From NCBI GenBank assembly GCA_002284615.2, contig MU069588.1, forward strand, positions 104,170-124,288: 20,119 bases of DNA, written 5' to 3'. The position numbers were made by a program, and so were the translations under genes. Of the stretch, positions 9,798 through 18,272 are shown one piece after another. Position 1 is the stretch's first letter, and the number at the start of each line of letters is the position of its first letter. Source of the DNA: Dunaliella salina (Eukaryota; Chlorophyta; Chlorophyceae; Chlamydomonadales; Dunaliellaceae). The notes beneath the pieces were generated by a model. The model did not search any database, was not told the DNA's origin, and was given only the letters and a program-made list of their open reading frames with translations.

Positions 9798-10200
9798 NAA
9801 AACAATTGATNGGTGCNGGGGTCTNCCNCCCCGCCAGTGACAGCACCAACCATGTCCAGCCGAATGGAGCAGGAATCACCCATACCATCACCAGAGCCGA
9901 ATTGGCGGCAATAGCAGCTGCCATTCTCCTAGGATATCGTTGTATTGCCACCGACTAGACAGCCTTTGCTCTTTAGAATAGATCAGAAAGCAAATACTCT
10001 ACCCAGAACTTCATCACCAGCATGTCCAAGGCCACATCCTCGAGTTAATTATACAGCTCATATGCAACTCACCTACTTCTATTCATTTCTTTAAGGTTAA
10101 ATATCATGCTGGAATTGCCGGCAACGAATGCGCAGATGCCATTGTCAAGCATCAGGCCATTCAGAATGACGACACCATTGCAGACATAACCTTCCCATGT
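9766..10200 (+). pseudogene. RNase H domain of the element
   Basis: All four acidic residues of the RNase H fold can be placed: Asp in YTDGS (9775-9777, frame 1), Glu in RAELAAI (9899-9901, frame 2), Asp in CIATD (9953-9955, frame 2) and Asp in GNECAD (10135-10137, frame 1), the last within the typical HAGIAGNECAD motif. The frame changes at about 9798, exactly where five ambiguous bases cluster, and again near 9956-9981, where stops occur. RNase H removes the RNA strand of RNA-DNA hybrids and is found in several non-LTR clades (I, R1, Dualen and others). Confidence 0.8.
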
Positions 10201-10540
10201 GCAACCCTTGAAGGCAATCCTTTTCATGAAACCACCTGGCTTGCCTTTGAGGAAACATCCTGCACTCATGCAAATGCTTCTAGACGCCTTANCCCACCTG
10301 CCGTAAAGCTGAAACACTTCTACAACCTCCATGATGCTTTACGGAAGCACATGCACTCAAAACACAAACTTGGAAAGGCCAACACCAACACAGGGTACTA
10401 CTCCTTCTACCAAAGTCTACTCCCTAACATCCACAAAAATATCACTAATGCCTTCTGGACAATGCCAACACTCTCTTTCAAAATGAGGCAAAACATTTAT
10501 AAGTACTGCTCAGGTACCCTCTTCAATCAAACACGCGGTG
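10201..10540 (+). pseudogene. Helical linker between RNase H and the C-terminal zinc finger
   Basis: Frame 1 stays open from 9982 to 10590, with one ambiguous base at 10292. It is rich in Tyr, His, Lys and Asn, includes MHSKHKLGKANTNTGYY, and ends in KYCSGTLFNQ, after which coding moves to frame 2. No domain is recognised. In related non-LTR proteins this region between RNase H and the terminal finger is usually helical. Confidence 0.5.
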
Positions 10541-11392
10541 CGCTTCAAAATTTCCACCAGCCTGCAATGCCCCCTCTGTGGGGAATTTGACAGTGCCCTT
10601 CACATCTTGTCAGGATGCAAAAATCCAACCATGTCTGGTATGGTAACTGAGAGACATAATACTGCCAGCAGAATCCTCCTAAAAGCCATCAGCAAAGGCC
10701 CTCTTGGGGCAGGTATTGCCTCCATGGACACTGGCAGTGCAGACCGTCTTGCCTTGCAAGACCTACAGATCCCTGAGCATGCTACCAATAGGACCCTCCC
10801 TAAATATGTTTTCCCACGCCGCTACCCTAGTAAGGATAGGCTTACTTCCAGCCGGCCTGATGCTCTATTGGTNGTTCCTCTGAAAAGAGCGTCTTGGTTG
10901 AATCCTTGTTATGAATTGAGGAGTGCAGGGGGGCGCGGGGGAAACAGGGAGGACTCAGCGCCAGGCGCAGCCACTCCACCCACATCCAAGGCTCGTGACC
11001 CCAGTCAGCTCCACCCAGATCAGAGGCATGTCCACCTTGTAGAAGTCAAGTACTGTGAGGACACGCGGCCCAACAGCCAGCTTGAGGCCTCCAAGCAGCA
11101 GCACCGCGCCCTTTGTCGTCATCTTTCTAGAGCCTTAGCTCAGGTCACCCTCCATACTATCCTGTTAGGTGTGGGAGGAGTCATCTACACCCCACACACA
11201 TTGGAACCTCTAAAGGAGCTTGGTCTTGACGCTTACAAGGCCACCAAGTTTGCTCGAAAGCTTCATGCTCATTCTGTCCTGTATGCCTACAAACTTGCCA
11301 GCACCAGACGCGCTATTGAGAAAACTTTCTTCAACTCTCATCAACAAGGTCAGGCACGGGCTACTGCCAGTAATCCACCTGATCCCCACTGA
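10538..11392 (+). pseudogene. C-terminal zinc finger and PD-(D/E)xK restriction-like endonuclease of the element
   Basis: Frame 2, 284 codons from the GTG at 10538 to TGA 11390-11392, is the longest unbroken C-terminal piece. Cys11, Cys14, His22 and Cys27 (CPLCGEFDSALHILSGC) form the finger found at the end of many non-LTR proteins. Further on, SSRPDALL (Pro107-Asp108) and LVEVKY (Glu169-x-Lys171) give the PD...ExK pattern of restriction-like endonucleases such as that of R2-type elements. Between them lies a Gly/Ser/Pro-rich insert (about 128-162) of higher GC. The tail, with TLHTILLGVGGVIYT and ARKLHAHSVLYAYKLASTRR, is well formed and probably closes the nuclease fold. An ambiguous base lies at 10873. 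The first codons are a frame continuation, not a real start. Confidence 0.7.
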
Positions 11393-11431
11393 CTTCTTGC
11401 TTCTGCTTTCTCTTGGTGAAGCGGATACTCA

Positions 11432-11522
11432 GTGCCTCGGCCCTTGGTATCCTCTTTTCCTTAATTGATGTGCACACCCCACGTGGGGAGTGTTTTCACT
11501 GCCTACGTAGTTTTTCTTTTCT
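11432..11522. repeat. Left arm of a distant inverted repeat pair
   Basis: GTGCCTCGGCCCTTGGTATC, CCTTAATTGATG, GGGGAGTGTTTTCACT and ACGTAGTTTTTCTTTTC all recur, in order and inverted, at 12890-12967. The left arm directly follows the element's stop codon and may be its 3' UTR. Confidence 0.75.
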
Positions 11523-11523
11523 T

Positions 11524-11815
11524 GTCGAGGGGGATATTGACTTTTTGAGACCGCCCCCCTCCAGAGTGTTTCTGAGCCACCGTGACGGAATTTTGCTGTA
11601 TCATCGGATTCTGAGCTCAAGAGCAGTCGATTGGTACCCCTCTTGTGATGATCAGGTGAAAGGGGGGGTTTGTGTACATCATCTGGGAGCTAGTGCCATG
11701 CGTACAAGGGTGTGGGCAGCAGGGGTGGTAAATGCTAAGGTGCAGAAAACCAATCCAAACTTTAAGAACAGTGACAGCATACAATGTATTCTTGCATGGT
11801 GAAGTCAAGAGAGCA
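11524..11815. repeat. Copy 1 of a diverged direct repeat (with 12366-12660)
   Basis: Shared blocks in the same order: GACTTTTTG-GCCCCCCTC or similar, TTTCTGAGCCAC, GGATTC followed by GCTCAAGA, AGTGCCA-GCG, and finally ACAATGTATT followed by GCATGGTGAAGTCA and GAGAGCAGTTTGTGG. The pair is about 840 nt apart and clearly diverged. There is no coding content I can support. Confidence 0.75.
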
Positions 11816-12245
11816 GTTTGTGGGTGACATGCTCATTTGGTGTTGTGACTGTTTTACTGTTGGTGGCCAATTAGTTAGATTATTACAGGGATTTTTGGCT
11901 AATGATTTCCCCTGGACCTTGATGTCGAGAATTCCTGCTTTCTACATATAGTGCCATCTGGATATAATGTAGTGGAATGTCTCAACCTTCTATGTGTAAA
12001 GGAGTGATGGCCTGAGGTTAAGCAAGCCCTGGGGAGAGGGCAAGGATGGAGCAGCAGCGTGGCAATCGGGGAAGTGTGGCAAAGAGAGCACAAGAGTGTA
12101 AGCATGCCGGAGTGTGGCAGGCATTGCAAGAAACATGCTGCTGGTTATTGCAGCCCAATGTCCTCTGATGGAGGGTTACTCCACCTTGGACAAAGAAGAT
12201 GGTGGTGTGGAGGCAGGCCACACACTGCCGCGACTAGTAAACCAC

Positions 12246-12340
12246 ACCACCATCCCAACCAAACCCCCCTTGATACCCTTTTGTTTTGATTGGGGCATTA
12301 CAAAGGGGTTTTGGGTGGTGGGTGGGTCAGGGGTGTTTGA
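12246..12340. repeat. Short direct repeat (with 12793-12855)
   Basis: TTGATACCCTTTTGTTTTGA, then GGGGCA, then AAGGGGTTTTGGG parallels TTGATACCCTTTTTGTTTGG, GGGGCA and AAGGGGGTTTTTGCGGGG at 12796-12850. This seems to be another fragment of the same repeat block. Confidence 0.5.
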
Positions 12341-12365
12341 CCCAAAGTTTACATGTGCCTGTCCA

Positions 12366-12660
12366 GGAGGGTTCCGACTTTTTGGGGCCCCCCCTCTAGA
12401 ATTTTTCTGAGCCACTTCTACAGGTATTTAAATATATCGTTGGATTCCTAGGCTCAAGAACTGTCAACTGGCACTCTTTTTGTGCAAATTGAGTAAAAGG
12501 GTGGGTCTGTGTGCATGGCTGGGAGTCAGTGCCAAGCGCGCAAGGGACTGAGCAGCAAGGGGTGTGGAGGCAATCATGCAGCAAACCATCCCAACTCCCA
12601 GGATAATTTTGAGGTACAATGTATTATAGCATGGTGAAGTCAGGAGAGCAGTTTGTGGAC
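12366..12660. repeat. Copy 2 of the diverged direct repeat (with 11524-11815)
   Basis: This copy is the closer of the two to the 7.1 kb copy in its GGATTCCTAGGCTCAAGAAC block. It ends with GCATGGTGAAGTCAGGAGAG followed by CAGTTTGTGG, matching copy 1. Confidence 0.75.
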
Positions 12661-12889
12661 TTGCAAGCAAGTTGTGGGTGCCTGGTAAGGCTGGTATGCA
12701 TGGGCGTCCGCTCCTCAGTTTTTGCCCCATAACTCTGCTGCGTCTCAATATTTCATTGTGCTGAGAATGCAGGTTGATAGCTACTTAAAAGAGGAGCAGG
12801 TTGATACCCTTTTTGTTTGGGTAGGGGCACTGGAAGGGGGTTTTTGCGGGGGGGGGGGGGCAGAGGGGTCCAGCGCAAAAGAAAGAAAA

Positions 12890-12967
12890 GAAAAGAAAAA
12901 CTACGAAGGAAGTGAAAACACTCCCCACATCAATTAAGGAAAAGGGGATACCTAGGGCCGAGGCACC
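12890..12967. repeat. Right arm of the distant inverted repeat pair
   Basis: Read on the minus strand this repeats the sequence at 11432-11522 with few differences: GTGCCTCGGCCCTAGGTATC, CCTTAATTGATG, GGGGAGTGTTTTCACTTCC and TTCGTAGTTTTTCTTTTC. The arms enclose about 1.37 kb that itself contains the direct repeats. Confidence 0.75.
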
Positions 12968-13093
12968 ATGTAAACCATGCAAAATTTACATGCGCCTTCC
13001 ACGAGAAAAAAATTTTCCTCCCTCCTGGCCTGTCGGCAAAATTCTTTTTACACCCTCCTGCTGCAGCAGTCAGTTTTTTTGACTGGAGGCCAC

Positions 13094-13180
13094 CTTCTTC
13101 CTGTAATCCTGTAATCCTATGCCATAGAACAGTGTGTTTTCCGCATCTTGCACAGTTTTACACTGATTGTGACAGGGGCA
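13094..13180 (-). pseudogene. Fragment of a LINE-type C-terminal zinc finger
   Basis: The minus strand reads CPCHNQCKTVQDAENTLF and then LQDYRKK. Many algal LINE proteins end with a Cys-rich finger followed by VQDxxHxLFxC and a basic LxxLR-like tail; here the expected His and the final Cys appear as Asn and Gly, which suggests decay. The open frame around it (13070-13438) has nothing else recognisable. This is short and rests on motif resemblance only. Confidence 0.35.
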
Positions 13181-13741
13181 ATCATCCATGAATAGGTGAG
13201 GTAAGGTTACATCGCTGTATCCACCTACAAGGGCAGCTGAGCGGAAACACAGACCTGGAACTAGACAAGTCTTCAAAAAAATGCGTATAGAAATGTCAAC
13301 TGTTGAGAAACATGCCCTCAGTAGTACCAGCAAAGTAGAGGTTCTCCAAGTAAGCACTGAGAAAATGGCACAAGAAGTCTTAACCAGAATGCTCATATGT
13401 TTGACTTGAAACTCCAGGTATTCAGACACCAAGTGCAAGGAGAGGAATGGTCAGATGCAGGTTTGCATGATGTTTGGCACACAGATTCCTCAAAACTCCA
13501 AAAACCATATTGCAATGTTTAGGAACTGCAGCATCAGCCTGAAATCATATGCTCTGCAAAGTTCCTCATGCTTACTTGAATTATAAGTGATGCTTGAATT
13601 AAAAGTAATGTCTGGCATTCATGTTTGCTTTTCTGAAGCCACACTCACAAGCTTGGATGGAACCATCTAAAGGATCCCTTGGATAATTCTGTACTGGTCA
13701 CTCTGCCGTCCCACAGTCCAGGTCTTCAGCTAAAAGGCTTG
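13181..13741. other. No gene seen
   Basis: AT-richer sequence with only a small direct repeat (TGCTTGAATTA-AAAGT-ATG, about 13567-13610). Minus-strand sequence up to 13438 may be further remains of the LINE fragment, but nothing supports that directly. Confidence 0.4.
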
Positions 13742-13832
13742 CAGGGCAGCTACCCATGGAATCGCTTTCAAATGCTTTCAGGGCAGTTACCCACGAAAGT
13801 GTTCTCAGGGTAGCTACCCACAGGGCAGCCCC
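13742..13832. repeat. Short irregular tandem repeat, GGGCAGCTACCCA
   Basis: GGGCAGCTACCCA (13744), GGGCAGTTACCCA (13780) and AGGGTAGCTACCCA (about 13807) occur at spacings of 36 and about 27 nt, followed by a partial GGGCAGCC. Each unit is nearly self-complementary (GGGTAGCTACCC). Confidence 0.65.
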
Positions 13833-14336
13833 CAAACTGTGATGTACGCACCCGGTGTGTAAGGGCGCAACAGGTGCCCACCTGCTTGAATCGCTTGAGC
13901 ATTCGGGCGTGGTCGAGCTCGGTGCGGTTGTTCTACGCTTGCTGCTTGACCTGCCATGTGCTGCCCATGTGCTCTTGCTACTGTCGCCAGGGAAGGGTGG
14001 TGTTGTTGCTTGGCCGAGGTGCGACCTGCTGGAGCTGCTGTTGTTGCTGGGTGTGCTGGGGGGGGGGTGGTCTATGGACTTTCAATCATCCATGAATAAG
14101 CCTGCAGTCATGACCTCACAGGTACAACTGCATGTGCATACAGGCAACAGCGAAGCAGCAACAAGGTGATAGCTTTGAAGCATGTGGAGGTGTGCAACCG
14201 GAGCCCCTTGTTAAGTAGGGGGTTTACACAAAAAGCCATCAATGACAATGTGTGACTGTTGGGTTGCAAGTAAATAAAAGCTGTAACTTACATTGAATGT
14301 ACAGATTGATTTAAATTTTCGTTCAGCATTAAATGA
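13833..14336. other. GC-rich island (13855-14080) without an assignable gene
   Basis: The island is richer in GC than both flanks. On the minus strand it reads a Gln-rich stretch and later NNRTELDHARMLKRFKQ, followed by a possible GTGGGC donor, so it might be an exon of an unknown minus-strand gene. A stop codon interrupts the frame, so I do not call a gene. The plus-strand frames are Leu/Val repeats typical of shadow frames. Confidence 0.25.
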
Positions 14337-14531
14337 CTGCGAGCAGGGACAACTGACACGTGGCTTGTAGTTGCAGCAGTGAAGAAGAAGTGCAGGTCCA
14401 AGGATGAGTTCACAACAGGGGACACTGATGCACTATGTATGAACTATGGACATTACCAGGAAAGCAAGCCCCATATTAACCCTACAAATCCTGCTGCCAC
14501 CCTTCAGACACATGCCAATGCTGTAAAGTAA
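14337..14531 (+). other. Unrecognised short coding-like frame (64 codons)
   Basis: The frame is open between TGA 14334-14336 and TAA 14529-14531. It contains TDTWLVVAAVKKKCRSKDEF and NYGHYQESKPHINPTNPAA, a varied composition that looks more like protein than noise. It has no early ATG; a possible acceptor (GCGAGCAG) sits just upstream at about 14346. It could be an orphan exon or a mobile-element scrap. No family recognised. Confidence 0.2.
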
Positions 14532-14676
14532 TCAGAGAGGGCTATCTGGCCTACATTGCCAGACATGCTCTTTCTCTTGATTCTTTATCATACCTAACCA
14601 TGCTAACCATTTTTATTTGTATAAACATTACATTACCAAAAAATGATGAAAATCGGAGGACGCCAGATCAATTTCC

Positions 14677-15332
14677 CAGAGGTGGGCGACGAAGGCCCCA
14701 CAGGGGTCCTTTTGAAATGTTCCCTCGGCAAGGTTTCCTCACTTGGTACTTTTTATGCTTAGCATCAAATTGTAACTTCCATACTCCTGAGTTTGAAAAG
14801 TGCATCTCACGGCCACTTCTGCTATTTGCCAAAACATGAACCCTATCTTTCACCACCAAAACTTCATATTCTGAACACCAACTTCATCAAATTGGGTGAT
14901 AATAAGTGGCTTGAAGTCCTTGTACCAAAAAAATATCATTGGAAAAAAATGGAGTGAAAAAATCCCGTGGTTGGTGAGATACCGAATTTCAGCCATTTCC
15001 CTAAAAAAAAATCCAGCATGGGGGGTGCCAAAAAGGTCAATTTTTGACCTCCTCTTTTTCCTATTCTTGAATATACAGGATATTAGTAATGTATACAGCT
15101 GATATAAAGACAAAAATTTTGAGAGTTAAAAATGGTCCCTGAGTAGAGCTGTGGGCTATTTTGGGGTGATCTGAGGCTAGGAGAGTGATCTGGGGTCCTC
15201 CGATCTTCATGAGTTCTTTGTAAACATAATGTTTTATGGATTGAAAATGTTTGGCATGGTCAGATTTTGAGAATATTGGTGGGAAAAAACTTTTCAAGCG
15301 ATTTGGACCTGTTGCCTACATCTGTCACTTTC
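14677..15332 (+). repeat. Repeat block copy A (about 655 bp)
   Basis: Copies A and B lie head to tail with an offset of about 656-660 nt. The best conserved part is 14837-15215: ACCAAATTGGGTGAT-like, GTCCTTGTACCAAAA, AAAAAAATGGAGTGAAA, ATTTCAGCCATTTCCCT, AAAATCCAGCA, GGTCAATTTTTGACCTCCTC, AGAGCTGTGGGC and GGAGAGTGATCTGGGGTCCT. Reading frames here are incidental. Confidence 0.85.
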
Positions 15333-15960
15333 CAGAGGGGGCTACCTAAGGCCCAAAATCAGGCATTTTTGGCGTGCTCCTTGCGCATATTCTCCGTGGT
15401 TCGGTAGATTGAAGCTTGGTAGCCTCTGGTAGCTTTCTCAAGCTTTGAAGCTTTTTCTTACCCACTCCCGGAGACCGTGCCTTATCAGCCGCGGCGTGAA
15501 CCCTAGCTTTTGGCAGCAAATCTTCATATCTGACCACCCACTGCACCAAATTGGGTGATCTTAAGTGATTTGAGGTCCTTGTACCAAAAGAATGCCATTG
15601 CAAAAAAATGGAGTGAAAGACCCAATAATTAATCAGATACACAATTTCAGCCATTTCCCTTAGATAAAATCCAGCACTAGGTCATTTTTTGGCGAAAGGT
15701 CATTTTTTGACCTCCTCCATTCTTATTTTTGAATATGCAAGATGTCAATAGTTTATATGGATGTTTTAAATATGAAATTTTGGGAGTGAAAAATGGTCCT
15801 AGGGTGGAGCTGTGGGCCATTTCAGGGTGATCTGAGGCCAGGAGAGTGATCTGGGGTCCTCCAATTTTTGTCATTTTTTGTAAAATGTAACAATGGTTGG
15901 CATGGTTTGATTTGGGAAAGAAATGCAAGGAAGAGCATGTCTGGCAAATTGGCCAGTTAG
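15333..15960 (+). repeat. Repeat block copy B, direct copy of A
   Basis: Same motif order as copy A in the same orientation: CACCAAATTGGGTGATCTTA, GGTCCTTGTACCAAAAGAAT, CAATTTCAGCCATTTCCCTT, CATTTTTTGACCTCCTCCAT, GTGGAGCTGTGGGCCATTTC and GAGAGTGATCTGGGGTCCTC. The GGTCA-TTTTT-TGACC piece in the middle is a small palindrome. Confidence 0.85.
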
Positions 15961-15987
15961 CCCCCTCTGGTCACTTTCCTGGCTTAA

Positions 15988-16290
15988 GATGACCCAGAAG
16001 CGGCCCACAGCTCCACCCTGGGACCATTTTCACTCCCCAAAAGAATTTCCATAACTTTCATATAATGTGCTGACATCCTGCATACCCAAAAGTAGAAAAA
16101 ATGGAGGTCAAAAATCGACCTTTTTTGCACCCCTTCAGTAAGATTTCCTCCGAGGGAAATGGCTGAAATTTCGTATCTTAACCAACCACTTCGTCTTTTC
16201 ACCCCATTTTTTTTTTTAATGATCTCCTTTTGTTAAAAGGACTCAAATCACTAAAAATCACCCATTTTGGTGCAGTGGGTGATCTAAAAT
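15988..16290 (-). repeat. Repeat block copy C, inverted and shorter
   Basis: Read on the minus strand it gives CACCAAAATGGGTGATTTTT, GAAATTTCAGCCATTTCCCT, GGTCGATTTTTGACCTCCAT and GGTGGAGCTGTGGGCCGCTT, the same series as A and B. Copies B and C are thus arranged tail to tail around about 15960-15988, and a transcript across them could fold into a long duplex. Confidence 0.85.
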
Positions 16291-16448
16291 GGAAATGCCG
16301 CTGAGATGCTCTCGCAGGCGTGAAAAGCGGAAACACTCTCTCTTCCCTTCTCTTCTATAATCAAAATTTGGTGGATCTAGTTCATAAGCATCACGGGTAG
16401 GAACAATCTGCGTCGGAATGTTGGAAAGCATTACCGACCCCTCTTTCC
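16291..16448. other. Unassigned spacer
   Basis: Nothing recognised between repeat copy C and the hairpin at 16449. Confidence 0.4.
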
Positions 16449-16494
16449 AGGCTTACTGCTCGCTTACCAGACAGGTAGGCGAGATGGTAAGCCT
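16449..16494. repeat. Hairpin with arms of about 20 nt
   Basis: Left arm AGGCTTACTGCTCGCTTACC (16449-16468), loop AGACA, and right arm 16474-16494, whose reverse complement is AGGCTTACC-AT-CTCGCCTACC. It lies about 440 nt ahead of the Gag-like frame. It could be a structured leader of that element or simply a foldback. Confidence 0.6.
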
Positions 16495-16557
16495 TGGCTT
16501 TCTGTTTTGGTAATCCAGCGTTAATCAGCTGATCATCTCCAAGTTAGAGCAAACACC

Positions 16558-16640
16558 GTTTTGAACCCAACAGGTTCCAACCTACGACCTCCACGTCCCA
16601 TTCTGGGATGATGATCTAGTTGTACCACATCAGGTTTCCA
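16558..16640 (-). repeat. Possible tRNA-derived (SINE-like) promoter segment
   Basis: On the minus strand a box-B-like GGTTGGAACCT (consensus GGTTCGANNCC) is preceded by GGAGGTCGTA, and about 45 nt upstream by a box-A-like GATGTGGTACAACTAGA. The spacing suits a tRNA gene, but no full cloverleaf can be drawn, so a tRNA-derived SINE head or chance are the options. Confidence 0.25.
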
Positions 16641-16935
16641 CCACTGTACAGCGTGTGAACATACTCCAGAACCTGAGGAAGCTTTAATATTACCAATCGG
16701 GGGGAAAATACGCGGGGAGCATGCAAAGAACACCTGATTTTGGGCCTCAGATAGCTCTGTAACGATACAGATCTTTTCTCAGATCACAACTACCAACTAC
16801 CACCAGGCATAATTCCAGACTCCGGGCAAGACCAGGTATTGTGCTGGCCTAGGGGATCACGGACCCCTCTTGCCCAGTGCGTATTTACGCAAGTCTCTTA
16901 GTGCGCCTTGTCATACAATAGGTAGCGAAGCAAAC

Positions 16936-18272
16936 ATGCAAGACGCAGGCCGGGGAGACCCGGGCTCAGACTCTCGTAGACTCACAGACAGAGCAGACTG
17001 CTCCACAGACCCAGACATGAGCATTTGACCCATCGCAGACTTTTTCAAAGGTCGGGTGAACCTTCTTAGACCAGGCTGGGTCACAGTCCCTAGACGAGGT
17101 CCTCCCACCAGGCGCCTGGTATGCCGGCATGCCTTAGGGCGAGCAGTTTCCCCTGCTGGAACAGCTCTATATGTGGATGACGGTGGGGAAAGCGTCCTCA
17201 GACTATGCTGCACACCGGCGCAACTGGTCGACTGGGTGCTGCGAGACCAGCGACTCCCCGCTGAGGTAGAGGCTGCAATCAATGCGCGCCAGTATGCTGA
17301 GAGAGAAAGGAACCCCTACCTGTTCTCGTATAAAGGGAGAGCACCAGACCTCTGGCGGAAGCCAGCACAGACCCTGCTGCACAGCAGCAACCCCGGACAC
17401 ATACAGACCCTGCTGCACAGCAGCACCCTCAGACATTCATCCCTCCCGCACAACAGACAGACTTGCACACAGACCTTGCAGCTGAGTATCCTCATGCAAG
17501 TGCCAATATCGATGCACCTCCAGACCTTGCCTCCTAGCAGGCACCCGACGAGCTGCTTGCAGAAGAACACCCAGACCTACTCGCACTAGAGCAAGAGGAA
17601 GCAGACCGACAGCTACGGGAGGAACAAGACGCTGCTCTGCAATATCGTGAAGCGCAGAGGAGCACCTCTAACTAGACTCCCTCAGACTCCCACTCAAACA
17701 CCCAGACGCAGCACATGCTGCACAGATCTGTAGACACATCGCTAGCTGTACAGGCTTCGCAGCACTCACCTGCTGCAAAGACAACACAGCCAGCTGCACA
17801 GCCTCAAGATTTTAACCAAGCTGTGCAGAATGCTGTGCAAGACATGCTGCCGCGGCTGATTGCTGCAAACAACCTCAATGGTAGGCAGCATTCTAGACCT
17901 AGCCTTGCACCTACACAGACTCATACGCAGCCTGGTTTGCCTGCACAGACATTGCCACCAACTAAACCAGTCACTGCTCGCGTGCAACCTGCTTTGCCTC
18001 CGCGTGTACGGGTTTGCAGCAACACTACATCACTTCAGACCTGCACTTAAACCTACACCTGCGCCTGCATGTGCTCAAACAATGCTTTTGCACCTGTTTG
18101 TGCATGAGACTCACTACTCCGATGCACACCACATGCCTTTCACAGCCATCGCCCAGCTCGAGGCAAGCCAGACCCCCTTTCCAACCAACACACCAGGCAT
18201 GAGTTGAAACGGACCATCATCATTTCAGAGTTAGAAAGACACACAGAAACGCTTAATGAGTTCAGAAACTAA
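16936..18272 (+). pseudogene. Broken Gag-like frame of an unidentified retroelement
   Basis: Frame 1 starts at ATG 16936, is interrupted by TGA 17026-17028, and continues to about 17345 with VNLLRPGWVTVPRRGPPTRR and LVDWVLRDQRLPAEVEAAIN. Coding character then moves to frame 3: Gln/Pro/Thr-rich repeats (TDPAAQQQP, TDPAAQQHP), TAG 17535-17537, an acidic coiled coil (LEQEEADRQLREEQDAALQY), TAG 17673-17675, and DFNQAVQNAVQDMLPRLIAA up to TAA 18048-18050. Frame 3 resumes with KRTIIISELERHTETLNEFR, ending at 18272. A basic N-terminal part, a disordered Gln-rich middle, a coiled coil and the lack of enzyme motifs suit a Gag-like structural protein, but no zinc knuckle or known family is visible. It could equally be a host gene fragment. 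Base composition is higher in GC than the flanking AT-rich repeats. Confidence 0.45.

Larger units (their letters stand above)
8391..11392 (+). mobile_element. Decayed transposable-element gene: zinc finger, methyltransferase-like, RNase H, zinc finger, restriction-like endonuclease
   Basis: One coding region is spread over reading frames 3, 1, 2, 1 and 2 with several stops and indels, so it cannot be expressed intact as written. The order of parts is given in the entries that follow. RNase H plus a C-terminal CxxC-H-C finger and a PD-(D/E)xK endonuclease points to a non-LTR retrotransposon. The Dualen/RandI clade of Chlamydomonas is known to combine an apurinic-type and a restriction-like endonuclease and is the nearest named comparison. 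No reverse transcriptase motifs are visible; the copy may be 5'-truncated, or the family may be organised differently. Neither 5' nor 3' boundary nor a target duplication could be fixed. Seven ambiguous bases fall inside it, so some lesions may be sequence errors. Confidence 0.75.

Noticed and set aside
13855..14169. Leu/Val-rich plus-strand frame that could pass for membrane segments
   Set aside because: The Leu runs come from CAG/CTG-type repeats on the GC-rich island, and no conserved pattern is visible.
17170..17190. YVDD in the Gag-like frame as a reverse transcriptase active site
   Set aside because: The surrounding residues (ALYVDDGGESVLRLCC) do not follow the reverse transcriptase pattern and no other polymerase motif is found on either side.
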